Source: Ottelia alismoides
Lineage: Eukaryota > Streptophyta > Magnoliopsida > Alismatales > Hydrocharitaceae
NCBI GenBank assembly: GCA_037367405.1
Contig: JAZKJV010010743.1
Span: 124,001 to 188,000 of the forward strand
DNA length: 64,000 nucleotides
Reading direction: 5' to 3'
Each line of letters starts with the position of its first letter. Position 1 is the stretch's first letter. The position numbers and the translations under genes were made by a program. Below are positions 23,291 to 36,445 of the stretch, piece after piece. The notes beneath the pieces are model-generated. The model made no database searches, was not told the DNA's origin, and worked only from the letters and a program-made list of their open reading frames with translations.

Positions 23291-24890
23291 TTTAATCTTT
23301 GTGAAAGATGAAGTAGGAATAGGAGAGCATACGAACTCTAGATTGGAGGATAAGTGGTTAGTAGAAGAGGGAGGCAGAAGAGACTCCATCTGTACACTGT
23401 GTATGGTTTTTCTTGTGTCTAGATTTTCAACGTTGAATACAATCATTTCTTTTTCTATTTTCACATCCGATCAGGCAACAATGAATTCATCTCTTGACAA
23501 GTCTAGAACTGTCATCCTTCAAAAAGTTCCCATGATAAATCATGGGAGAAATATGTTCAGTTGGAGGGTACTACTGAGAATTTCCGGTCTCATACTCAAT
23601 ACACCTTGACTCTAGAATGTAATACTGGGTTGAGTGTAGACCATCCGTATGGCAGATGCCTCATATGGAGGAGTTAAGAGACACAGGTCTTGTAGATCGA
23701 GCTCATGAGTCTAACCCATGTATGTGTAAGCTCTCCAAGTGGGTGGTATGCAGGTTGGTCAATGTGAGCTTGATCACCAAGGTCAATCAAGTTCAGAAAT
23801 TCATAAGGGGTAGGCCTCTTCATTCGATTTGTTTGGTCGACCATGTTATATCCTAAGACAAAATCAGGATGTGTATGTGTAAATTGTTAACTTGTCCCAA
23901 CATTCATATGAGGAGAGAATGAGGTATGTGAGGGTAAATAGCTCTGCTAGTCATCTGTCTCAGTAGTGGCTTACCCTTAGAATGGTTATTTGATTCCTGC
24001 AAGCGCTCAAGAATATGGTGAGTCAACCCAAGATGGATGTGGATCATGAGTGTAAGAATGTGAAGTTTCTAAGAAGTGCAAAGAAGTAAAGAAGTCAGTC
24101 TGAGTTCTGATTTCATAATCGGAGTGGGGTGGAATTGACCATGGGTAAGGGTCTCTTGCGGATGGTGGATGGTACATGGAAGATGGAGAAGATGAAGATG
24201 ATTGGTGTATGACTTAGGGAAGGTGAACCCACGGGGTCTGGGTACGAGGACCAATATCCCGACATCTTCGAGAGAGATGAGGGAAACAAAAAGTGGATCA
24301 TGGTTGAAAGGTGCAAGTGCACAGAATAACACATAAATAGACAATACACAAAAGCAAACCTTGATTCCACCTACTTAACACGATGATGGTTGCAAAGGTC
24401 CGAATGCTATCTTTTCAATTTTAGTTTGGTGGTCAATCGATTTTTGTTATACAAGCATACAAGGGGAGTCACATGACGCCCAGCGTACACTCCCGATCAT
24501 GTCCCTTAGGATTATAGTGAGAAGATGTACATCAAAATGTCTCTCTAAGGTCGAAGGCAAGCGCTTGCAGATCCCAAGCTCACAAGAGTCAGACCTGGAG
24601 ACTTAGGGTGCAAGTCTAGGGATTTGGGGTCTAACCTTAGCGTATATGTCCTCACCCACTCTGTTTGGAGGTATGTACTTACGTACAAGGACAAAGTTTC
24701 TCTCGCGAAAACAATATCAATTTTTATGATTTTTTTGGTCAAAAATACATTAGAGTCCTAGTTCAAGTAGATTATCACTTGTAATTTAATCCATCACTCG
24801 GCACACATATCAACAATCCCAATTGCTTTTAATTTTGCAAGTTGTAAAATAGAGGAAGGAGATCAAAAAAGCTGATGTAAAGTCAGAAAA

Positions 24891-27826
24891 TAATGATGAA
24901 TGTCAACTTTGTAGACTTACATTGTTTCCCTGTTCTTTACATGTGGGATACAATACAAAATTGAACACATGTCGCTCCCACCAAAATTCCAAACATAAAA
25001 TCCAAGATAAATTAAAATAAAATAAAAAATGATGTCAAATCAAAAAGTGGTCTTCATAAAAGTTGTTTATTCGATGAGACCTACACATTTTTTGAAGAGA
25101 CCAAAACCAAAAAAATGTCATTTGTACAAAGTGATTTTTTAGTAATATAAATTATCGTATTTTATTTTTTTACCATTTTTAAAATTTCAAATGAGAAAAA
25201 AATCAAAATAAAATCAAACAAAATATACAATAAATATTTCCATCTTAGTTTAACTTTATGTGATGTTTAATAATTAAGAAAATAAAGAAATAAAAAAGGA
25301 GGGACTTTTGTACATACTCTGAATGCATACTCAAAATGATTCATTTTCTTTGATATTTTGATTCATTTTAATTTGGGCTTCTTGGAAACTTTTTTAAAAC
25401 ATAAATGAAAGAAAATAAATGAAAAAGGAAAAAAATTAAAAAGAGTTATCTATGTACATAAAATGGTAAGTCAAAGTTAGTAAATATGTACATTATACAG
25501 TGTGGGCCCAAAATCCAAGTTTCACATATGAACTTTGATTCATTTGAATTTGATCCTGTTTTGTAGATAATTGAATGTATATTAATTAAAATGTGAGCAC
25601 AATTTCATAGGAGACTGTATGTAAGAGATATTTTACTTTGCATCTTTTTGTCTCAAAACTAAGGCAGGGTTGTATTGAGCATAAATACAAGTTATTATTT
25701 TTCTAATATTTTTTATTTATTAATATTAGTTAATTTTATTGGATTTGATGTTAGCATAAAATAAAGGAAAATATGGAAAGTTAGTTAATTTACAACGATT
25801 TACACAAACTTTCTAGCTTTTTATTAATGCAATTATGAATGTTAAAATATGGATCTTAAATACACATGCATGAATGATAATTATGCAATATAAATGGATA
25901 AGTGCAATAAATCACTTGGGAATAGAACTCTACTAGGATGCATACACGCGCTTCGCGGCGTGAGTATTTTTTCAAGATAATGTATAAGAACATAATGGGA
26001 TCATAATATGTGAAGTATGAACATATTGCGAAGAAATCTTAATGATCTGGAAGGTATGATTTCCAAATAGAATGCTTTATTTTATTGACTTAAAGATAAT
26101 GTTATATACAATAAATAGTAGACATCTAATTAAAATAAGGACAAATAAAAGAATAAAAATTCAAAATAAGAAGGGGAGGAGGGGAATTTTTGGTAGAAAA
26201 AATGTGTCTGTTTTTTATTAGTGTTGGTCACATCATAGTTGGTATTTATTAGATTTATAATATCTTATGATTTTTTAAAAAACAAAATTTGTTGTACTTT
26301 TTTTATAATTTATCCTACATATATCATATATATATTATTAAAATTTTAAATTTTATTTTTCAATTTATATTTAGCTTTATAATATATATTACGATCATGT
26401 TTTACACACACATATTCAGATAACGTATTCTATACATCCCACTATTTAAATTTATTTATTTAAAATCTATGAATTTTTATTTTTTTTAAAAAATTTTATG
26501 AATTTTATTTCATTTTATGTGTTTTATTTTTTATATTATTTTAGTTTAGCCGCACGTATAAATTATATATATTATATATTTTTATCCATTTACATGTAAT
26601 AATTTTGTTTTTATTTTATTTATTTCTAATTTTTTTATGTTATATTTGTTTATTAATTTCTAATTTTGAAAAAAGTTCTAATATACAAAAGTATAAGAAT
26701 GTAACATCTAACCATTTTTATTTTAGCTATCAAAATGCTCAAAAAAGAAAATTATTTTAATGCCTTAATATATTTTTAATATTTTTAGTATTTTTTATTT
26801 TGAAAAATATTTTAGTTTTCTATTTCTAAAAATAACAAAATAAAATGATAAGTTAAAACTAAATGAGGACTTAAAGTAAATAGAACCTTAAAATACCAAA
26901 TAAAGTTTAAGGAAATAAGGAAGTTATATATCATAAAAGAAGAAATAATGGAAGACTTAGAATAATTGTTTGGAACACATCTATTTTAACTCATGTATTT
27001 ATGAAACAATCTATAAACTTAAACTATTTATCGAACTTTTAAATGTTTAATACTTAAATATCGAATGCTATAAAAATAAGTTAATTATGCTTTATATATG
27101 ATTTGGAACTTATTATAATATATCAATCACGAGTTAATACGATGTTATAAAGTATAATATTCATGCAATAGAATATTTAAAATTAATTTATTTCAAAAAA
27201 TTCATTTGAATAAAAAATCTATTACTTAAAAATATTACATATGAATGATATCAATACTAGTTTTAAAAATATTGGATTTATTTTTTTTCAAAATAGTAGA
27301 TTTAAAAGGAAAATAATACTTTTAAAAAGGATTTTTTAATATATATATTTCAATTTTTTATATAAGATAAGAATAATATATACTTTGACTTTATTTAGTT
27401 AATATTAATATATTTTTAAATTTAGAAATATGAATTTTGTAAGATATTAAATGTGATTGATGGAGAGAGGTAAAGGGAGGAAGTGAGAGAATATGGAGAG
27501 AGAGAGAGAGAGGGAGAGAGAGAATGAGTGGGGGGAGAGAGAATACAATGAGAGAGAAATAAAAAGAGGCGGGAGTGAGGAGGAGGGAATATGGAGAGAG
27601 AGAGCAAGTGGGGAGAGAGAGAAAGAGAAAGAGAGGAGCACGTGTTTGCATGGAGAGAGGAGAGATAGCAATGAATGGAGAGGAGGAGAGAGAGGGGAAC
27701 GATGTGTGTGGGAGTAGATGGGAAAAGATAGGGGTGCCACGTGTTAGTATAAGGGAGAGGGATAAGAAAACCCACTATTAGTAGTATGTATAGATTTTCA
27801 ACTTTTAAAGAGATGAATCACATATT
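24891..27826 (-). repeat. Minus-strand family LTR (A, 5' LTR), truncated, with Helitron inside
   Basis: 24960-25932 and 27795-27826 match 19000-20024 of the other A LTR. Both have the block ending in the CACATATTCATCA terminus. The LTR half that should hold the donor site and the primer-side end is absent, so this copy is truncated on the low-coordinate side; the left edge is approximate. A Helitron occupies 25933-27794. Confidence 0.75.
25933..27794 (-). mobile_element. Non-autonomous Helitron
   Basis: On the minus strand it begins TCTATACATACTACTAATAG and ends with a GC-rich hairpin (CACGCCGCGAAGCGCGTG), eight bases, then CTAG, followed by host T. It is inserted between host A (25932) and T (27795). 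The sibling LTR at 19985-20003 shows the uninterrupted AGCTCTATTTTCA site. No Rep or helicase ORF is present. The interior is AT-rich except for a GA-rich tract at 27470-27720. These are the standard Helitron termini and target preference. Confidence 0.93.
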
Positions 27827-27959
27827 CATCAACTATGCAAACCCCAAGTTCACCAACTTCATACAATGAAGGCCGCAAAGGTCTAATTGTTTATCTTTTC
27901 AGTTTTAGTTTGGTGATAAAACAATCTTTTTGTCTGTTACACACAGGTGTGTTGCCTTG
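27827..27959 (-). other. 133-bp fragment of family internal sequence
   Basis: This piece matches 24340-24474 (for example TATCTTTTCAGTTTTAGTTT near 27890 against 24407). It lies between two LTRs in the same orientation, so it is the remnant of a nearly deleted internal region. Confidence 0.65.
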
Positions 27960-30636
27960 TGATGAACGCGCATTTAGCTACATTGATATGGTCTTGTTGT
28001 AGCACAACCAAATATGCAATACATCAGAAATTGAGATAGAATATCTCCACAAGGAGGGCCTCGGTTTAATATTTTTTATTAGGGAAGTCCAAGGTTGAAC
28101 TCAGGCACATGATCTATCTTGACGATTAATCAGATCTAATACCTAGATTAAGGGATATATTTATCTACATAGGTCAACAATGCAGAAACAATGCAATGCA
28201 AAACAAGATGCATGAACAAAATGCATTTTTATGGTTTCATGCAAGTCAGTTTAAGTGATATGCAACACAATACAATAGTATGCACACATGTATATACAAG
28301 AACAAATATCGCCCTAAATGGCCAGTAGATTGAGAAATAAATGTATAATCAATTTCATGGTTTATTTGATGCATTAAACTAAATGTGTATCTCAACAATG
28401 ACATTTAATTGAAAGGAAATATGGCACATTATATCTCAAAATTAAGCATACTATTATAAATGTCAAATCAAGAATTATATCACCATCAACTTGAGAATTA
28501 AACAAGCATTAAAATGAAACTTAAATCATTGAAATCAGAGTTCAAATGCTCAAGGTATGAAGTAAATAGTCCAAGGGCATAACTGAAAAGAAACATGTAA
28601 AAATATCTACAAAACTTAGAGAATAGGTCTTGTCTATTTTTACAAATGTGAAAATCTCATGGCCCTTCCCTGTAATTTTCCCAACTACGTTGGGTCATTT
28701 TGCAGTTTCAAGAAATCGGTAGGGTCCCCATGAAATTTTTACAGGCAAGCCACATGAGGCACATGTGGGAGGACCTATTTGCAATTTGAAGAAGATGAAG
28801 GGCGTTGCTGCAATTTTCCTGGGCCACCATGCGAGGAGCATGCGCCTGAAGGCTCGTGGTGCAGTTTGGGCCGATGTAGGTGCCTCGGGCAATATGGGTG
28901 GCCCGAGGAGACTCGGGCGAGGGTCGGTCCCATTGAGCCTATACGCTTCGGACGGGCGACATGGTGTATCCTGCATCGTTGGATTGGCACCAGGAGGGCA
29001 CCATCTAATGACACATATAGTTCCTTGAATCTCTACCTCCTCTGTTCTAGGGTGCGGAGCTCCTCCTCTCTATCTGTTGGTGTTAGTGATCTGAAAAGAC
29101 TTCTAGATAGCTGTTGACGAAGCTTTAGTTGAGAAGGAGGAGCATGACCTTGTAGAAGTGGCTATCGACTCTCGCTCACCAAAGCATGCAGGGTGTGGGT
29201 AAGCGAAGCAAGGACCTGAATGGGGAATAGAAGATGGCAGTCCAATGGGTCCTCCACCGTGGTGACAGGGGAAAGGGGATGAAGCGGTCATGTGTGTAGG
29301 AGAAGGGAGGTGATGAGGTAGATCCCATGCAAGGGTCAGTACCAATAGGGGAAGGTCGTGGGCCAGTCATCTCAAGGTAAAGGTAATTGTGTGCAGCTAG
29401 AAAATTCGAAAAAAATGAACAAAAGTGTAGAAGGGCTTACCTGAAGGATTGAAGTTCGACACAGGACAGAGGGGTGTGGATTGGGCTGAAGTTTTCAGGA
29501 ACCTCTAGTCTTTGTTGAACTCCTCTAGCCTTGAGGAGCAGCTTGAACGGCCGGGCAACCGTGGCATGGTCTGAGACCATGGGTCTCACCAGAGGCGTAG
29601 GCCCATAATTGTGCTTCGATTCCACCTCCCCCTATCATGAGGAGGGGAATAAGGCTAAGCGGAGCCTCGAATAGAGGGTAGACAGTCAGATTATTGGGTG
29701 GTAATGGTGGATTTGAAGAGGAGGTGTGGCGGGTATAGGTGTTGATCACGTCAAGAAAAACTGCTGCTTCTTGACATATGTGAGGGAGAACATGGAGATG
29801 ATGGTGATCGCGTGGAACATGAAGGTGAGGTCAACAATGGGGGCTGAACGGTTAGGGGAGTGGCGGTTTGAGGTGGTAGGAAAAAAATGAGAAAAGAGGA
29901 GGACTCTGTGATGCACGACATGGGGATGAGAGCAGTTAGAGGAGGAAGATGAGTGAGGGACCATTAGATCATGCGATCCAACGCTCGAGAGCACGGTGTG
30001 AAGAGAGGACCCTGATGCGCCTATTCAAGAGGATCACACGACATATGATGAGGTGCTGATGGATGATGAAGATCATATCAATCTGATCGATCCAATGATT
30101 GGAAATTGAGGTGGGAAGAGACAAAGGGCCATGTCACGTGGGCGGCGGACGAGGCACCATGCGACCCAATAGGAAAATTAGAAAATGAATAAAATAAAAA
30201 AAATCAAAAAAATTAGAAGCTTTAAATCAAAAAGTTTTGAACATAAAAGGTGTAGATCTTTTTGGATCCACAAGTTTCACTTTGAACAAAAAGTCAAAAT
30301 AGGTCATATGTACATACTTATATTTTTTGCAAGTATTTTTAAGGAATTAAAAATACTTGTTTTAATTTCTTTTTGCATTTTTGGTATTTTTAAATTTGTA
30401 ATTAATTTCAAAACAAATATGTACACTCTTTATCTAATTGTTATGTAATGTTTTAACATTAAAGAAATACAAAAAAATAAATGCACATTAATATACTTAT
30501 TTATATACAATAATTAGGGTTAGTTATGTATATATGATTAAATGTTAGAGTTTGTGAATTAACTTTGATTCTTCTTGATTTGTCTAAGTTAGCGGGATAA
30601 TAAACAAAAATATTATGATAAATCACATATTTATCA
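27960..30636 (-). repeat. Minus-strand family LTR (C)
   Basis: It begins TGATGAACGCGC, matching the TGACGAACAC and TGACGAGTCC starts of sibling LTRs, and ends CACATATTTATCA. The signature block near 28060-28110 lies at the same offset as in other copies (about 130 bp). A donor-like site is at 29439-29440. At 30240-30290 there is a diverged version of the GATCT dyad block. The GC-rich middle (28700-30180) gives many ORFs, none supported as a gene. Confidence 0.75.
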
Positions 30637-31755
30637 CCCTGGCACCCATATGTAGTCCTATTATTCCTCAATCAAAGGAGATATATGCATGAGTTGTCGG
30701 GTTATATCACACCCCTAAAGGAGATAATAGACTGACACACCCAAGACTTCTACTATGGTTGGAGGCGAGAGCTCGCAGCTCCCAAACCTGCAAGAGTCAG
30801 ATCTGGAGACTTAGGGCACGTGTCCAGGATTTTGGGCTCTAATCTTACAGCTACATCCTCACCCACTCATAGTCTAGAGAAGTACCTGTGTGCAAGGATG
30901 GGATTGCTCTCCCACATGGTAATGATATTCATTTTTATCCAATTTTAATTAATCAATATTAAGGGATCGCTTTCTTTGATGTACAAACTCAAGCACGTCT
31001 ACTGCACATTGCTAATTTCCTTTAATCCCAAGTGAAAAAACATAGAGGGAGGAATAGGAAATGCCAATGCAATTCAATAAAATAATGATGCCTGCTTAAG
31101 TAGAAATACTTACAGCGATCTTCACAATCTCCGTGCAATATGCTAAATATAATTGAAAATTTATGCTATATGCATGCACCGAAAAACCACTCCTATAATA
31201 ATTTGTCTATTAGCGAGTGAAGCACATGTTAAATTTTTGGCGAAGTAGAATGTCTAGAGCGTCTATTAAATGTGAATGTGTGGACCTAAGACTAAGTGCA
31301 ACAAATAAATCCTAGTAGCTCTAATAGACGATGTGTAGTCTTAGATCTACATCAAGTATCACAAATAATGGGCCCGAGGGACTGATTATCCAGTTTGGAT
31401 TGTTAGAACCCAAACGGGAACCGGTGGAAATGAACAGTCAATACAAATCATCAACAAGAATAAATGGTTGAATAAAGCAAAAAATACTCTCTCTCTAAAT
31501 AAAAAAGGAATTCTTCTTTGCACCTCCTTAGTGAGTTCGGTCCACCGAATCACCCACCTCTAGTTGCTCTGAGTTGCATTGGCCTCCGAGAAATCCGTTG
31601 CACGTCCACCGTGTCCCTCACATGAAAAGAAAAATAATATTAGAGATATATTCATACACATGCGTGCGCGCACACACACACATAGAATAAAATACTTAAA
31701 AATGCTAAGAAATATAAACATAGAAAATCTGCACAACAAAACCGGGAGTCAGACT
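30637..31755 (-). other. Short internal region of element C, first part
   Basis: 30660-31100 matches 24420-24800. 31230-31756 matches the primer-side internal block at 51310-51790 of the complete element. The region is cut by the Tekay insertion and resumes at 43636-43711. It has lost the gag/protease part and the polypurine tract. Confidence 0.7.
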
Positions 31756-31760
31756 ATCGG
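31756..31760. repeat. Target-site duplication ATCGG, left
   Basis: ATCGG directly precedes the Tekay 5' LTR and recurs at 43631-43635 directly after the 3' LTR. Confidence 0.95.
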
Positions 31761-34463
31761 TGTAACGCCTCGGAAATTTTGGCTTTTTCCAAATTTCTAA
31801 AACATATACAATATCAACTCATTAGAAGCGTCTCGTCGAAAGCTTTCCAACGAGCCCAAGATTGCGTAAATCCGAGTTCGTATGAGGAAGTTATGCCTGT
31901 TTTAGTGAACTATGGTATGGGACAATTTTGGAAGGTAGACCCGCGGATTTGCACCTTATTACATGCGTTGGAGATATTTTGAGGCATAATTTCACCTCAA
32001 AATTGACAACCTTATTTCCTATTCTTCACCTTTGAATGGTCTTTAAAACCACATTGATCTCTTTCCATTCTGACCCTTCTCCCATTTGATTCTTCGTTCT
32101 TCTTCCCTAGAGAGACGAGAGGAAGAAACTCTTCCTGTTGGTGAGGCACGAGGCTCCAGAGTTTCATTACGAGGAGAGGAGGAAGAGCATCGTCGCAAGG
32201 GGAAGACGTCGCTGCACTTAGATCGTTGATCGTGTGCTCGGATCAAAGTTTCACGTGAAGGTAATAGATCTTGACATTCTCCTTTTTATTTCGCATACCT
32301 TGCGATGATGGAGTTTGTTGATTATGGGGTTGATATTTTAATTTTGATCCTTCCCCGAGATTGCCTCCTTGCTGTTGGTGCATCGTGATTCCGTTCTTCT
32401 AAACCTTATATTTTGATGTAAATATGTCCGGGTTTCTTCCTTGGAAGCATCATATGATCTCCTGTTTTCGATATTACCAAATGGTGTGACCTACTCTAAT
32501 CTTGCGAATGAAAAAAATGCATTGTTATAATATATGAATTGCAGTCGTAGGTACTAAGTTAAGGGTACGCATATGAGTGATTTATCAATAATGCACCGAC
32601 CTATAATATGATGATATCAGAAATATTTGAGAATAGTTAGAAGCTGTAACATTTAATTTGTTGCTCGGATGGATGTGGTATTATACAAATCATGACCCTT
32701 AGATAATTTTTTTGTATCGATGGATTATCATAATTATTCATGATAGGAGACCTCCACAAATCATATCTTTTTAGCAAGGGATAATGTATAACATCAATTG
32801 CCTAGGTATACATTAGGATCCTGCAACGGATTTCAAATTCTGCTTCCATCAAGAATCTCATAATCTATGATGTTATTCGTGCATTGATTTCAACATATAT
32901 GGCATTAGTGCATATTACCTTATATTACTCTTGTTATTTATTAACAGTTATAGCATGGACGTTTGACATGCACAACAATAGTATTATGGTAACTTTTTTA
33001 TACCATAGGGAGTTTAATCACGTGTGGGTTGATGTTTACGACCATATTGTAAGTCCAATACAGACCTTACATATATCTCCCATATCTCAGTAGTGAGAAT
33101 TATATTGGTAATGAGGAGATTCATTAGTTGGATTTTTAAAATAATAGAATTCAAAATAGTATTATACGTGACAGGTTATCTATTTAAGATATGGAAGCAT
33201 AGAGATATGATTTTATAAAATACAACAAGTGGATGTATATATTTTGGTTGGAACATCCTTCTTTCATATCTAATATCACATGATAAGTATCGGATAATTC
33301 GTGGTCTCATATATATAGATTAAAGAAGAAGCATGCGAAGAGTGACCAGATCTTCCTCTCTACTCTATTGGTGTGAGTATGCATGCGAGCGGACCATAAA
33401 TAAATCACGAGACTTATGATGTTTCCTTTGGACCTAAGGGTCCCACTATTGGTTGGAGATGATCAACCAATTTCACTTTTCATGGTAAATTCTATGGTTA
33501 AATACATTCATGAGAAGCTCAATATCCGTGTATGGCAATAAAAGATAGATACTGCAAGGTGGGTGCACACCCTTGTAGTCCGGCTGAGCCAACAGTGAGT
33601 CACCCCCACTCGAGGGGCATCATAGAGTGGGGTGGTGGTAGGTACTCTGGTGGAATTGAGGTGGATGCACGCGTTCACCGCACCGTACGGATCCGTTTTT
33701 GTGGCACTTGTTTTGGAGCGAGTAAGACTTCTCCGGCAGACTCGGTTGATGAAGCGACTATTTGGGCTATACGCTCTCTGTCACGAGTGTTAGAGTACTA
33801 CTAGCCAGACTATCTGAAGGTTTGCGCTTGCGCAAAGGTTTTAATCTGCATTCTGAATGGAGTGTTGCAGACTTAATTCCTAGTGCAGATCTTCTCCTTT
33901 GACGAGCGAGTCCGGGATAAGTAAATGAAAATATGAATATATATATGTCAAAGAATTGGTTTTGATTGTGTACGTATTAAAGGTCTAGAATATAAGTGAT
34001 TGTATAATGCTAGATGCTTTTAGAATGTTCTCTTCTAAACTTGTTAAGTTACTGCATTTGCATTGCCTACCTATACTCTCTCTTGATTTATAAGTTATTT
34101 TATCCTTACTGAGTCAGTTGACTCATGAGTTATATTCTTTGGAAATCCAACAGGAAGTGTAGAGTAGAAGACAGAGGCTCACATCTTTGGTGGTGCATCT
34201 GCAGGACGTTGTTAAGGTTGAAGACTAGTTTCTTAGTAGTTTCTGTTATCCTTCCTTTCCGACTATTTATGATGTAATAAAGAGACTCTGAGGACTTATT
34301 GTTATTCGTATGTGGACTTTTATTATCAGTAGAAACTTAGATTTTTCTTCCCTATTTCCTTATTTTGTATAAATGGTATATCATGTAGGTTGTTTATGAT
34401 TGTTGTTGGGTAATATTGAGAATGGATGTTGAGATTGCGCTTCCGTCGAGGCGGGGCGTTACA
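31761..34463 (+). repeat. Tekay 5' LTR
   Basis: It is 2703 bp with TGTAACGCC and GGCGTTACA ends. It contains a TATA-like CTTTAAAACC near 32040 and a donor-like AAG/GTAATAGATC at 32260/32261 in a GC-richer leader. It has about 300 bp (roughly 33003-33305) that the 3' LTR lacks. No gene is inside. Confidence 0.95.
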
Positions 34464-34465
34464 TT

Positions 34466-34478
34466 TGGTATCAGAGCC
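34466..34478 (+). promoter_or_regulatory. Tekay primer-binding site, tRNA-Met
   Basis: TGGTATCAGAGCC follows the LTR end by two bases and is the standard initiator tRNA-Met complement. Confidence 0.93.
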
Positions 34479-34648
34479 CAATTACCCCATCAATCATAGA
34501 CAACTGTATGATAGGAGAAATACCATTGTACATTAGACAAGCAATCTTCTGTGTACTGTCAAAAAAAATGTATTGATCAAGGTTGACTAGTGACCTCTAC
34601 TCTAGGATCTAATTGTAATTCCCTATTTATTTCTACACTTGCAGATCA

Positions 34649-35816
34649 TGCTGCCTCGTAGGGATCAGACTGCGCAACAGTTGGCTGCTATGATGGCGAT
34701 GCTGCAGGATATGCAGCAGAGATAGCTTATGCTCGAGGAGCGATTATCGAGATCTGCGTCCGAAGCGGGTCTGGAATGGGTGGGGGAGATGGTGATCCAC
34801 CACCGCCACCACCACCTCCTCCTCTCCCCTCATCGTCACCACTGCGATAAGAGGATATATTTTCAAAATATCGCAAGGAGAAAGTTCCAGAGTTTCTGGG
34901 CAATACAAACCCAGATGTGGCAGAGAGATGGCTGAAGCGTGTGGAAAAGGTATTCCGCACCATACATGTACCAGATGAGGAGAAGGTTACCCTTGCCACT
35001 TACTCCTTAGCGGTCTATGCTGAGGAATGGTGGAGTTCTATGGAGCTGTAGATTGCAACGCCAGTTACTTGGGAGAAATTTACTGAGGTGTCCCGGGAGC
35101 ATTTCTATCCGGAATACTGGCTAGAGCAGCGCTGCGTGGAGTTCACACTACTCGAGCAAGGGAACATGACCGTGGCTGCTTATCTGAACAGGTTCACGGA
35201 GTTGTTGAAGTATGTTGTTAGCACTGTGCCAACCGAGGCCGACAAAGCATTCAAGTTCTTTAGAGGCCTTCGTAAGGAAATTTGCGAGAGGCTAGTACCC
35301 CTCAGATTGGTTACTATGAAGGGAGTGGTAGATGCTACATCACGAGTAGAGGAGGACTTGGGTGAAGGCAGGTCAGTGCAAACCAGGCAAGGAGGACCAA
35401 GCTATTATGGGAGGACTGCTCGTAATGATCGATCAATGGCAAGGAGAGGACAACGTCTCCACCCCTACCGGCCTGACATGTCTACCAGGTCCACACATAG
35501 AGAAGCTCCTACCTTGAGGCAAGCACTTTCCGAGCCATCACGAACACATCCAACGGTGAACACCATGACAGATGCACGTGTTTGCTACAGATGCAACCAA
35601 GAGGGGCACATCAGGTCCAACTGTCCGTTGGGAGCTTCACAGATGCGAGGTACTGTACGGGGGGACGTCCGCAACACCATGGACATGGTTCTACCTCCCG
35701 TGGTGGCAGGGGACATCCCAACCAGACTCGAAGCACGACAGGTTCCAGTGGGCCATGAAGAGAAGGACAACTCAATGCCATCACCGATGGGCAAGCACAT
35801 GCTTCGGGATCAGTAG
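34649..35816 (+). pseudogene. Tekay gag with CCHC zinc knuckle
   Basis: The start MLPRRDQTAQQLAAMMAML at 34649 is followed by a stop at 34724. The retrotransposon Gag domain then appears in pieces (KYRKEKVPEFLGNTNPDVAE near 34862, WEKFTEVSREHFYPEYW near 35070). The open part from 35088 contains FTLLEQGNMTVAAYLNRFTE and VDATSRVEED, typical of Retrotrans_gag. CYRCNQEGHIRSNC (about 35584) is a complete CCHC knuckle. A stop at 35049 and frameshifts separate it from the protease. Gag packages the element RNA in a cytoplasmic particle; here it is broken. Confidence 0.9.
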
Positions 35817-35824
35817 TACGAGGT

Positions 35825-36445
35825 ATGATTTCAGTAGGCGACTTTACAGCTCATGCTCTTTTTGACTCGGGTGCATCTCATTCCTTTGTGTTATGGAGTT
35901 TTGCGGAGACTTTAGGCCAAGAGCCTACCATGGTTTCAGACCCTTATCTTATTAAGGGACCTGGGGGTCAGGTGTTTATTGTCCATCGGGTTCTTCCCGA
36001 TCGCCCAGTTTATATTGGAGGTTATATGCTCGAGGTGTACTTGCTACTCATTCAGATGGAGGATTTTGATGTTATTCTTGGCATGGATTAGCTTGAGAAT
36101 CACCATGCATGTTTAGACTGTTTTCAGAAACAGATTATTTTCAGGATTCCTGAGCTACAAGAATTTGTATTTGATGGGAGCACCTCGTCGAGAGGTGTAA
36201 CCTACATATCAGCATTGCAAGCTCAACGCCTGCTATCTCAAGGGTGCGAAGGATTTATTTCTCATATCATTGGGAATCAAACCCCTATGCAAGGAATAGA
36301 GAATATTGAAATAGTAAAGAACTTTTCGGATGTATTTCATGCTGAATTGTCGAGACATCCCCCACCTCGTGAGGTGGAGTTTGAGATTTCTATCATCAGG
36401 AACTCAACCAATATCTATGGCACCATACATGATGGCACCAGCTGA
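35825..36445 (+). pseudogene. Tekay retropepsin
   Basis: ALFDSGASHSFVLWSFAETL (near 35853) is the aspartic protease active site with intact D-S-G. VDVILGMD-type text (FDVILGMD) follows before a TAG at 36089-36091. The same frame continues with a CLDCFQKQIIFRIP-type tail and the linker to RT up to 36445. A frameshift of one register near 36400 separates it from the reverse transcriptase. The protease would cleave the polyprotein inside the particle. Confidence 0.88.

Larger units (their letters stand above)
20025..24890 (-). mobile_element. Internal region of minus-strand family element A
   Basis: It begins on the minus-strand 3' side with a polypurine tract complement at 20025 (ACCCCTATACTTAAAC). 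The conserved 3' block follows (20040-21080), shared with 48274-49330 and 63081-64000. Next come three hairpin/C-run modules (21478-21747), a C-terminal protein remnant, and the protease-like pseudogene (22411-23290). 23300-24340 shows only broken frames. 24340-24880 recurs at 27827-27959 and about 30660-31100, so it is family 5' internal sequence. Confidence 0.75.

Noticed and set aside
27493..27717. Glu/Arg-rich ORF and its Ser/Leu/Pro-rich mirror frames
   Set aside because: These are translations of the (GA)n tract in the Helitron.
34729..35000. Gly- and Pro/His-rich frames near the Tekay gag start
   Set aside because: They are out of frame with the gag domain and arise from a CCACCGCCACC-type run.
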